From NCBI GenBank assembly GCA_021443625.1, contig JABUTP010000001.1, positions 1-27,966 of the forward strand: a DNA stretch of 27,966 nucleotides, read 5' to 3'. The stretch's first letter is position 1; the number at the start of each line of letters is the position of its first letter. Below are positions 16,729-24,077 of the stretch, one piece after another. The stretch comes from Bacteroidales bacterium (GTDB taxonomy: Bacteria > Bacteroidota > Bacteroidia > Bacteroidales > UBA932). A program made the translations under genes and the position numbers. Under the pieces are notes generated by a model that saw only the letters and a program-made list of their open reading frames with translations, was not told the DNA's origin and searched no databases.

Positions 16729-17978
16729 TGGGAAATATCGGCAGAGTGGCGTTTGAAACGCTTGGATGCAAATTGAGTTACGCGGAAACGATGTCCTACT
16801 GCAGGGACTTCGAGGCTAACGGCTGCGAACAGGTTTCGCCAAGGCAGCAGGCGGATATCGTGGTGGTCAACACCTGTTCCGTCACGGAACACGCCGACAA
16901 GAAATGCCGCAATTACATAAGACGGCTGAACCGCCTCTCTCCCGATGCACGCATTGTGGTGACGGGATGTTATGCCCAGCTTGCGGCGGAGGAGATTTCC
17001 AAAATGGATGGAGTCTGGTGTGTGGTGGGTTCGGCATACAAATCCCGACTTGTAACTCTGGCGCTATCCCCGTCCCTCGACCGTAAGGTATTCGTCAATC
17101 CTTCGGAAGAAGACTCCGGGTTCTTCCCGGCCTGGTCTTCGGGCGAACGTACCCGCTCGTTTCTCAAGGTTCAGGACGGTTGCGACTACCATTGCACCTA
17201 CTGCACCGTTCCCCTTGCACGCGGGGGCAGCCGCAACGGCACCATCGCATCGATAGTGGAGCAGGCGCGGCAGGCGGCGGCACAGGGTGTGTCGGAGATA
17301 GTTCTGACGGGGGTCAATACCGGTGATTTCGGCAAGACCACCGGGGAGTCGTTCCTGAATCTGCTCAAGGCGCTGCAGGAGGTTGAAGGAATATCGCGCT
17401 ACCGCATTTCCTCCATTGAACCCAATCTCCTTACCGACGAAATCATAGAGTGGATTGCCTCCGGCACCAAGTTCCTGCCCCATTTCCATATTCCCCTGCA
17501 ATCGGGTTGCAACAAGATTCTGAAGGCGATGCACCGCCGTTACAACACGGAATTTTTCAGCAACAAAATAGCAAAAATCCGCTCGCATATCGACAATGTC
17601 TTCCTTGGAATAGATGTCATTGTAGGCTTCCCCGGTGAAACCGACGAGGATTTTCAGGAAACTTATTCGTTTCTGGAAACGGTAAGACCGGCATTTATCC
17701 ACATCTTTCCATATTCCAGACGCAAGGATACGCCTGCTGCCTCGCTGCCCGGTCAGGTGCAGGAGAGCGTGAAGAGCTGCCGCGTGGCCAGGCTCGAAGA
17801 GTTGTGCAGGCGCCTGCATACGGAGTTCGTCGAAGAAAACCGCGGCAGACGGGAGGAAGTTTTGTTCGAAAGCAGCAACAAGGGGGGCAAGATGTTCGGC
17901 TATACCCGTAACTACATCAGGGTGGAGCGCGATTTTGACCCCGAAACGATAGGAAAGACGGTATGGGTAACTCTTTGA
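16728..17978 (+). CDS. mtaB: tRNA t6A37 methylthiotransferase MtaB
   Basis: Radical-SAM enzyme that adds a methylthio group to C2 of N6-threonylcarbamoyladenosine at tRNA position 37. The 416-residue product carries both iron-sulfur sites: N-terminal UPF0004 cysteines C14 (LGCK), C50 (NTCSVT) and C81 (TGCYAQ), and the radical-SAM motif C-x3-C-x2-C at C152, C156 and C159 (GCDYHCTYC). The NTCSVT and short N-terminus favour MtaB over MiaB or RimO. The last 50 residues (after about 365) look like a TRAM-type RNA-binding domain. It overlaps folB by 1 nt and the next gene by 16 nt. Confidence 0.92.
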   Translation: MGNIGRVAFETLGCKLSYAETMSYCRDFEANGCEQVSPRQQADIVVVNTCSVTEHADKKCRNYIRRLNRLSPDARIVVTGCYAQLAAEEISKMDGVWCVVGSAYKSRLVTLALSPSLDRKVFVNPSEEDSGFFPAWSSGERTRSFLKVQDGCDYHCTYCTVPLARGGSRNGTIASIVEQARQAAAQGVSEIVLTGVNTGDFGKTTGESFLNLLKALQEVEGISRYRISSIEPNLLTDEIIEWIASGTKFLPHFHIPLQSGCNKILKAMHRRYNTEFFSNKIAKIRSHIDNVFLGIDVIVGFPGETDEDFQETYSFLETVRPAFIHIFPYSRRKDTPAASLPGQVQESVKSCRVARLEELCRRLHTEFVEENRGRREEVLFESSNKGGKMFGYTRNYIRVERDFDPETIGKTVWVTL

Positions 17979-18730
17979 CATTTCTCGGAACGGGTTCCTC
18001 TCTCGGGATTCCCATAATATGTTGTTCCTGCCCGGTGTGCGCATCGGCTGACAGTCGCGACAGGCGTTCGCGCAGCGCAGTGTATGTAAGGTACGAAGGG
18101 TTGGGGATTATTGTAGATGCCGGCCCCGATTTCCGTTCGCAGCTCATTCGGGAGAATGTCCGTCAGGTGGATGCCATTCTGCTGACTCACAACCATAAGG
18201 ACCATACCGGAGGGCTCGATGACGTCCGTGCTCTCAACTATTACAACAAATCGTCGATGCCCGTTTATTGCGAGTCCTATGTGCAGCAATCCCTGAAGCG
18301 GGAGTACGCTTATGCTTTCGACGAAAATCCTTACCCGGGCGCCCCGTCATTCCTCCTGGAAACGATTTCCGAACAGCCGTTTTACGTGAAAGGGGTGGAG
18401 ATTGTCCCCATAAGGGCCTATCACGCATCCCTCCCGGTGCTCGGTTTCCGCTTCGGCCCGCTGGCCTATATTACTGATGCCAGCGCCATCCCCGAAAGCG
18501 AATTCGCGAAACTTCAAGGGGTTGAGGTGTTCGTGATAAACGCAATTCAGATGAAGCACCATAAGTCGCACTTCAGTCTTCCCGAGGCGTTGGAGGTCGT
18601 GGAAAGGGTGGGGGCGAAGAGGTCGTTCATTACCCACATATCGCACATGCTTCCCTCTCACGCCGAGATGGAGCAGATGCTGCCTGCAGGGGTCTCGCCC
18701 GCCTGGGACGGGCTGACCGTTTCTTTTTGA
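17963..18730 (+). CDS. PhnP-like MBL-fold metallo-hydrolase
   Basis: Metallo-beta-lactamase-fold phosphodiesterase-like protein, 255 residues. The dinuclear metal motif is T-H-N-H-K-D-H (75-81). The N-terminus F-L-G-T-G-S-S-x-G-I-P with C21, C23 and C26 (CSCPVC), together with H225 (THISH), matches the structural zinc site I know from E. coli PhnP. PhnP hydrolyses a cyclic ribose phosphate in phosphonate degradation, but there are no phn genes here, and this broad Bacteroidota family has no settled role. The ATG lies 16 nt inside the end of mtaB, suggesting coupled expression. No hairpin terminator is visible after it before the rhamnose promoter. Confidence 0.85.
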   Translation: MGNSLTFLGTGSSLGIPIICCSCPVCASADSRDRRSRSAVYVRYEGLGIIVDAGPDFRSQLIRENVRQVDAILLTHNHKDHTGGLDDVRALNYYNKSSMPVYCESYVQQSLKREYAYAFDENPYPGAPSFLLETISEQPFYVKGVEIVPIRAYHASLPVLGFRFGPLAYITDASAIPESEFAKLQGVEVFVINAIQMKHHKSHFSLPEALEVVERVGAKRSFITHISHMLPSHAEMEQMLPAGVSPAWDGLTVSF

Positions 18731-18739
18731 ACTTTGCGG

Positions 18740-18770
18740 TTGCTTTTCTCTCTTTTTCTTGTTAAATTTG
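18740..18770 (+). promoter_or_regulatory. Promoter of the rhaBAT-fucosidase operon
   Basis: A -33-like TTGC at 18740-18743 and a perfect -7 TAAATTTG at 18763-18770, separated by 19 nt, match the Bacteroidota housekeeping promoter layout. Transcription would begin near 18777, leaving a leader of about 90 nt before the rhaB ATG. The spacer is pyrimidine-rich. No clear operator dyad for a rhamnose regulator was found by eye. Confidence 0.6.
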
Positions 18771-18867
18771 TAGAATTCTGAACTGACGGGGCTGCATCCG
18801 TTTGTGCTGCACCCTTTTAAGTAAGGATTGGATACGATTTTTTAACCGAAACATAAATTTTCAAACC

Positions 18868-20343
18868 ATGGCATTCAATTCCATAAGCATCGATCTCGGT
18901 GCAACCAGCGGCAGGGTGGTTCTGGCTGTTTTGGAAAACGGCAAACTCACCCTCGAAGAGATTCACAGGTTCTCAAACGGCTTCTCGACCATCGCGGGCC
19001 GTACCTACTGCAACATCTATTATCTGTTTGACGAGATCCGCAAGGGGCTCAAGAAGGTGGGGGCAAAGAATATCAAAATAGACTCCATCGGTGTTGACAC
19101 CTGGGGCGTTGACATTGTCTGCATCGGCAAGGATGGACATATCCTTTCCCAGCCGAGGGCATACAGGGACCACTATACCGATGGTATGATGGACGAGTAT
19201 TTCAAGATTGTGCCCAAGGATGAGGTTTACAACAGGACCGGTATCCAGTTCATGAATTTCAATACACTGTTCCAGTTATTTACTCTCAAGCGCGAGGGTA
19301 ACTCTTCGCTCGAGGCGGCCGACAAGATTCTGTTCCTTCCCGACGCATTTTCATTCCTGCTCACCGGCAAGATGGTCTGCGAATACACAATTCTTTCCAC
19401 TTCGCAGTTCCTCAATCCCTTTAAGAAAGCCATCGACACCGAGTTGCTCGAGGCTGCCGGAATCAATCCCGACATTATTCCCGAGGTGGTTATGCCCGGT
19501 CACATTGTGGGCCAGCTGACTCCGGAACTTGCCAGGGAAACCGGCCTCGGCCCCGTCAACGTCATCGCTGTAGCGGGTCACGACACCGGCAGTGCCGTGG
19601 CAGCCGTTCCCACGACCACCAAGAACTTCGCCTATCTTTCGTCCGGAACATGGTCGCTGATAGGTGTCGAGTCTGAATCGCCCATCATCGGTGAAGAATC
19701 TTTCAAGGAGAACTACACCAACGAAGGCGGTATCGACGGTACCACCCGCTTCCTCAAGAATGTTACCGGAATGTGGCTGCTGGAGCAATGCCGCGTTCTT
19801 TGGAAAGAGCAGGGCAGGGATTACGATTATCCCACCATCGTCTCCATGATGAACGATGCCGAGCCTTTCGTTTCGTTTGTCGATCCAGACGACCCTTCAT
19901 TCGCCGCTCCCGACAATATGGTGGAGGCAATCTGCAGCTATTGCCGCGCCCACGGTGAACCCGAACCCAAGAATGACAGCGCAATGATCCGCTGCATTTT
20001 CGACAGCCTTGCCCTCAAATACCGCAATGTTCTCGACATCATCAACGAAAAATTCGTGAAGGAACCCATTGAAGTTCTCCATATCATCGGCGGCGGCTCC
20101 AAGAACGTCCTCCTCAACCAGATGACTTCCAATGCAACCCGTCTGAGGGTGCTTGCGGGACCTGCAGAGGCCACCACCATCGGCAACGTGATGATTCAGG
20201 CACGTGCGGCGGGCATTGTTTCGACCAAAGAGGAGATGCGCGCCCTGATTGGCTCCAGCATCACTATGGAAGAATATCTTCCTCAGGACGCAGAGGTTTG
20301 GGAAGAGGCCTACAGCCGTTTCAAAGCCATTATTTCAGAGTAA
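18868..20343 (+). CDS. rhaB: Rhamnulokinase
   Basis: FGGY-family cytosolic kinase that phosphorylates L-rhamnulose to L-rhamnulose 1-phosphate. The 491-residue product begins with the phosphate-binding motif D-L-G-A-T-S-G-R (9-16) and has the RhaB-specific opening EEIHRFSNG. The likely catalytic base is D239 in VAGHDTGSAVAAVP, followed by YLSSGTWSLIGVE, and the ATP-binding glycine run GGGSKN lies around 408-413. I chose the ATG at 18868 since the in-frame ATG 22 codons upstream would translate the leader and adds no family-like sequence. It is first in rhaB-rhaA-rhaT-GH29, 31 bp before rhaA. Family relatives such as fuculokinase are less likely given these motifs. Confidence 0.95.
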   Translation: MAFNSISIDLGATSGRVVLAVLENGKLTLEEIHRFSNGFSTIAGRTYCNIYYLFDEIRKGLKKVGAKNIKIDSIGVDTWGVDIVCIGKDGHILSQPRAYRDHYTDGMMDEYFKIVPKDEVYNRTGIQFMNFNTLFQLFTLKREGNSSLEAADKILFLPDAFSFLLTGKMVCEYTILSTSQFLNPFKKAIDTELLEAAGINPDIIPEVVMPGHIVGQLTPELARETGLGPVNVIAVAGHDTGSAVAAVPTTTKNFAYLSSGTWSLIGVESESPIIGEESFKENYTNEGGIDGTTRFLKNVTGMWLLEQCRVLWKEQGRDYDYPTIVSMMNDAEPFVSFVDPDDPSFAAPDNMVEAICSYCRAHGEPEPKNDSAMIRCIFDSLALKYRNVLDIINEKFVKEPIEVLHIIGGGSKNVLLNQMTSNATRLRVLAGPAEATTIGNVMIQARAAGIVSTKEEMRALIGSSITMEEYLPQDAEVWEEAYSRFKAIISE

Positions 20344-20374
20344 TCAAATCAGTAATATAAAAAATCAGACAAAG

Positions 20375-21628
20375 ATGAACGCACAGAATGTAGCACAGGC
20401 ATACGCAGTGGCAAAAGAACGCTATGCCGCAATTGGCATCGATACCGAAAAGGTTCTCGAGCAACTCCAGAATTTCCATCTCTCAATGCACTGCTGGCAG
20501 GCAGATGACGTAAAGGGTTTTGAAGTGCAGGCCGGCGCCCTTTCGGGCGGAATCCAGTCCACCGGAAACTATCCCGGAGCAGCCCGCAACATTGACGAAC
20601 TGCGCAAGGATATCCTCAAGGCCAAGAGCCTTATCCCCGGGACCCACCGTCTCAATCTCCACGAACTCTACGGCGACTTCCAAGGCAAGGTTGTGGATCG
20701 CGATGAGGTTACTCCCGAGTACTTCCAGAGCTGGATTGAGTGGGGCAAGGAGAACAACACCAAACTCGATTTCAACTCGTCTTCATTCTCACATCCCAAG
20801 AGCGGAAACCTCTCCCTCGCCAACCCCGACAAGGGTATCCGCGATTTCTGGATTGAGCATACCAAACGCTGCCGCGACATCGCCGATGCAATGGGCAAGG
20901 CTCAGGAAGATCCCTGCCTCATGAATGTATGGGTACACGATGGATGCAAGGACGTTTCCGTAAACCATATGCTCTACCGCTCCCTTCTCAAGGATTCGCT
21001 CGACAAGATTTTTGCCGAAGACAAGAAATATATGAAGGACAGCATCGAGGGTAAGGTGTTCGGTATAGGTCTTGAGAGCTTCACAGTCGGTTCCCACGAT
21101 TTCTACACCGCATACGCTGCCAAGAACAACAAGATTCTCACCATCGACACGGGGCACTACCATCCCGCAGAAATCCCCGGTGACAAGGTTTCTGCCGTGC
21201 TCAACTTCGTGCCCGAACTTATGCTCCACGTAAGCCGTCCCATCCGCTGGGATTCCGACCACGTGACCATTATGGACGACAACACCCAGGACCTCTTCAG
21301 CGAAATCGTTCGCGCAGGTGCAATGGACAGGGTACATTACGGACTCGACTATTTCGACGGCGCAATGAACCGCGTTGGCGCTTACGTCATCGGAAGCCGC
21401 TCGGCCCAGAAGTGTATGCTCCGCGCATTGCTCGAACCCCGTGAGGCAATGTCCAAATACGAACTCGAAGACCGTCATTTCGAGGTGCTCGCCCTCTACG
21501 AAGAGGCCAAGGCAATGCCTTGGGGCGCCGTATATGACGAGTTCTGCGTCCGCAACAACGTTCCCGTGGGAGACGAGTTCATTCCCGAAATCCAGAAATA
21601 TGAAGCAACCGTAACAAATCTCAGATAA
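20375..21628 (+). CDS. rhaA: L-rhamnose isomerase
   Basis: Cytosolic metal-dependent isomerase interconverting L-rhamnose and L-rhamnulose. At 417 residues it matches the family length. Metal and substrate motifs are present: W-V-H-D-G near 186-190, E234 in GIGLESF, D258 in the segment DTGHYHPAE, H285 in LHVSRPIRWDSD, D293, and GLDYFDGAMNR further on. An in-frame ATG at 20249 falls inside rhaB and is rejected; 20375 gives the normal N-terminus. Leucine codons here are strongly biased to CTC, which may reflect high expression. It lies 31 bp after rhaB and one base before rhaT. Confidence 0.96.
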   Translation: MNAQNVAQAYAVAKERYAAIGIDTEKVLEQLQNFHLSMHCWQADDVKGFEVQAGALSGGIQSTGNYPGAARNIDELRKDILKAKSLIPGTHRLNLHELYGDFQGKVVDRDEVTPEYFQSWIEWGKENNTKLDFNSSSFSHPKSGNLSLANPDKGIRDFWIEHTKRCRDIADAMGKAQEDPCLMNVWVHDGCKDVSVNHMLYRSLLKDSLDKIFAEDKKYMKDSIEGKVFGIGLESFTVGSHDFYTAYAAKNNKILTIDTGHYHPAEIPGDKVSAVLNFVPELMLHVSRPIRWDSDHVTIMDDNTQDLFSEIVRAGAMDRVHYGLDYFDGAMNRVGAYVIGSRSAQKCMLRALLEPREAMSKYELEDRHFEVLALYEEAKAMPWGAVYDEFCVRNNVPVGDEFIPEIQKYEATVTNLR

Positions 21629-21629
21629 T

Positions 21630-22661
21630 ATGATACTCATCGGTCTTTTCATCATTATGGTGGGTGCGTTCTGCCAGGCGAGCAGTTATGTGCCTATCAA
21701 CAAAATCAAAGAGTGGAGCTGGGAGAGTTATTGGATTGTGCAGGGTGTGTTTGCCTGGCTTGTATTCCCTCTGTTGGGAGCATTGCTGGCAGTGACTGGC
21801 GGCCACTCGCTTATGGAACTCTACACGGCCGATCCCAAGGCCACTTTCCTTACCATATTCTTCGGAATGTTGTGGGGCGTCGGAGGTCTTACATTCGGTC
21901 TGTCGATGCGTTACCTCGGCGTGGCTCTGGGACAGAGCATTGCTCTCGGCATCTGCTCGGCTCTCGGTGTCATCATGACCCCCGTAATGAAAGGTCTCAT
22001 CAACGGCAACTTTGGAGTTGAAGTGTCCACCCTCACCGCCGCCGTCATCATAGGTGTGATAGTTTCGTTCATCGGCATCATCATCATCGGCCTCGCCGGC
22101 AGTATGAGGGCCAAGGAAGACAAGGGCGGAGAAAAGAAAGAGGAAGAAAACCGCTTCAACTTTGGAAAGGGTATCGTGGTTGCGCTGATTTCCGGCTTTA
22201 TGAGCGCCTGCTTCAGCATCGGTCAGGGCTTCGGCTCGCAGATGTTCTTTCCCGACACCAAACCCGTATTCCAGGGCCTTCCCGCAGTGTTGCTGGTTAC
22301 CATCGGCGGCTTTATCGTGAACGCCTGCTACTGCTTCTTCCAGAACTCCAAGAACAAGACCTGGGGCGATTACAAGAAGGGCAATCTCTGGGGACACAAC
22401 CTCGTATTCTGCGCCCTTGCCGGTATTCTCTGGTACAGCCAGTTCTTCGGCCTCAGTCTGGGACGCGGATTCCTGCAGGGCTCGGCAACCCTGATGGCCT
22501 TCTCGTGGTGCATACTTATGTCTTTGGATGTGGTGTTCTCCAACGTATGGGGCATCATCCTCAAAGAGTGGAAAGGCACATCCAAGAAGACCGTTGCAAT
22601 TCTTGTTATCGGTCTCGCTATTCTCGTCATCAGCACTTTCCTTCCCGAATTATTGAAGTAG
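21630..22661 (+). CDS. rhaT: L-rhamnose/proton symporter RhaT
   Basis: Inner-membrane secondary transporter for L-rhamnose. The 343-residue product is a chain of hydrophobic helices (about ten in the family) with a charged cytoplasmic loop around 155-180 (RAKEDKGGEKKEEENRF). The opening is characteristic: G-A-F-C-Q-A-S-S-Y-V-P-I-N-K-I-K-E-W-S-W-E, aligning well with my memory of RhaT (YAPFKKVKKWSWE). It starts one base after the rhaA stop and ends 4 bp before the fucosidase gene, so all are on one transcript. Placement beside rhaA and rhaB supports rhamnose as substrate, though the closely related L-fucose cannot be excluded by sequence. Confidence 0.94.
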   Translation: MILIGLFIIMVGAFCQASSYVPINKIKEWSWESYWIVQGVFAWLVFPLLGALLAVTGGHSLMELYTADPKATFLTIFFGMLWGVGGLTFGLSMRYLGVALGQSIALGICSALGVIMTPVMKGLINGNFGVEVSTLTAAVIIGVIVSFIGIIIIGLAGSMRAKEDKGGEKKEEENRFNFGKGIVVALISGFMSACFSIGQGFGSQMFFPDTKPVFQGLPAVLLVTIGGFIVNACYCFFQNSKNKTWGDYKKGNLWGHNLVFCALAGILWYSQFFGLSLGRGFLQGSATLMAFSWCILMSLDVVFSNVWGIILKEWKGTSKKTVAILVIGLAILVISTFLPELLK

Positions 22662-22665
22662 TGAG

Positions 22666-24045
22666 ATGAAGAAACTCCATAGAATCATTGCTGTGACGGC
22701 ACTTGTCGCTTCCGCGACAGGTGCCGTTGCACAAAATACGCAGCGCGGCATATCGGAGCGCGGCATAGACGGCTACCGTCCCACCGAGCAGATTGTGCAG
22801 CGGCAGGCTGAGTTCCAGGATATGAAGTTCGGCATCTTTATGCACTTCGGCATCTACTCGATGCTCGGAAGCGGCGAATGGGTCCTGCAGACCAAGGCGG
22901 CGAACTTCGAGGAGTACAGCCACTACGCCGGAGCATTCTATCCTTCAAAATTCGATGCCGCCCGGTGGGTGGCCGCGGTGAAGGCCTCCGGCGCAAAGTA
23001 TCTTACCTTCACAACCCGCCACCACGACGGCTTCTCCAATTTCAAGACCTCGTGGTCCGACTTCAACAGCGTTGATGCCACCCCGTTCGGCAGGGATATC
23101 ATAAAGGAGATAGCCGAGGAGTGCCACAAGCAGGGCATTGCGATTCATTTCTACTACTCGCTGCTCGATTGGGGAAGGGACGACTATCCCCGCGGATGGT
23201 CGGGCAAGAATACCGGACGCCCCGGCCGGTGCGGCCCCGAGACCTATTTCGAGTTTATGAAGGGCCAACTCACGGAACTCCTCACAAACTATGGCGAGAT
23301 AGGATGCATCTGGTTCGACGGCCACTGGGACCACCAGTACGACCCCGACTTCAACTGGCATTACGACGAACTCTACTCGCTTATTCACGAGTTGCAGCCC
23401 AACTGTCTGGTTGCCAACAACCACCATATCGACCCCATCGAGGGGGAGGATATTCAGGTGTTCGAGAGGGATGTTCCCGGCGAAAACACCACCGGATGGG
23501 TGAAGGGGGGAGTTTCCAAAACCATCCCTCTGGAAACCTGCCAGACCATCAGCAAAGATTGGGGATATGACCTCAATGACAATGTGCACATGACACCCAG
23601 GGAGGTGGTGCGCTATCTGGTGGGATGTGCCGGACTCAATGCCAACCTGCTGCTCAACATCGGTCCCCGTCCCGACGGAACCCTGCCTGAAAAGGCGGTG
23701 GAGAGCCTTGCTGAGGCGGGCAAGTGGCTTGCCACCCACGGTGAGGCGGTTTATGGAACCCGCAGCACCCTGCTCCCTCCCCAGAAATGGGGATACGTTA
23801 CCGAAAATGAAAAGTATGTCTATCTGCATCTCATTCCCGACATGCTTGCCAAGACATCTTTCTGCAACCCTTCGCAGGGTGGTTCAGGCGAAATCTTCAT
23901 CCCCATACCCGGGTTGAAACCCAAGTCGGTAACTCTGCTGGAAACGGGTCAGCCGTGCAAATTCAAGCCCTCGGAACAGGGGGTGAGAATCGTGGTTGGT
24001 GAAGTTCCCGACAGTTACGACTGGATTGTCAAGATAGAACGATAA
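22666..24045 (+). CDS. Secreted GH29 alpha-L-fucosidase
   Basis: Glycoside hydrolase family 29 enzyme that removes terminal alpha-L-fucose by a retaining mechanism. The 459-residue product has a Sec signal peptide (MKKLHRIIAVTALVA..., likely cut after AVA at about 22), so it acts in the periplasm or outside. GH29 landmarks: FGIFMHFGIYS near 54-64, F-T-T-R-H-H-D-G-F, HFYYSLLDW and W-F-D-G with the probable nucleophile D218. The C-terminal 100 residues look like the usual small beta-domain; no carbohydrate-binding module follows. The acid/base residue cannot be fixed without an alignment. It is the last gene of the rhamnose operon, 4 bp after rhaT, with a terminator starting 2 bp after its stop. 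Fucosidase in a rhamnose operon is odd (see findings). Confidence 0.93.
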   Translation: MKKLHRIIAVTALVASATGAVAQNTQRGISERGIDGYRPTEQIVQRQAEFQDMKFGIFMHFGIYSMLGSGEWVLQTKAANFEEYSHYAGAFYPSKFDAARWVAAVKASGAKYLTFTTRHHDGFSNFKTSWSDFNSVDATPFGRDIIKEIAEECHKQGIAIHFYYSLLDWGRDDYPRGWSGKNTGRPGRCGPETYFEFMKGQLTELLTNYGEIGCIWFDGHWDHQYDPDFNWHYDELYSLIHELQPNCLVANNHHIDPIEGEDIQVFERDVPGENTTGWVKGGVSKTIPLETCQTISKDWGYDLNDNVHMTPREVVRYLVGCAGLNANLLLNIGPRPDGTLPEKAVESLAEAGKWLATHGEAVYGTRSTLLPPQKWGYVTENEKYVYLHLIPDMLAKTSFCNPSQGGSGEIFIPIPGLKPKSVTLLETGQPCKFKPSEQGVRIVVGEVPDSYDWIVKIER

Positions 24046-24046
24046 G

Positions 24047-24074
24047 GAAAAGGCTGCGGTGTCGCAGCCTTTTC
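24047..24074. terminator. Bidirectional intrinsic terminator between GH29 and pepD
   Basis: A perfect 12-bp inverted repeat, GAAAAGGCTGCG (24047-24058), loop GTGT, CGCAGCCTTTTC (24063-24074), followed by TTTTTA on the plus strand. On the minus strand the stem's own AAAAGG arm supplies a T-run. It occupies nearly all of the 32 bp between two convergent stop codons, so it can end both transcripts. Confidence 0.93.
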
Positions 24075-24077
24075 TTT

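Noticed and set aside
17064..18044. 326-codon antisense open frame on the minus strand over mtaB
   Set aside because: It mirrors a well-supported radical-SAM gene and extends into the PhnP-like gene; the translation is low-complexity-free but resembles no family, and high third-position G/C opens antisense frames throughout this window.
18789..18814. Possible riboswitch-like fold in the rhaB leader (GGGCTGCA ... GCTGCACCC)
   Set aside because: The two halves are direct repeats of GCTGCA, not complementary arms; only three outer G-C pairs form.
20789..21655. 288-codon minus-strand frame over rhaA (and a similar 294-codon frame at 22945-23829 over the fucosidase)
   Set aside because: Both are shadows of strongly conserved enzymes and show no recognisable domain.
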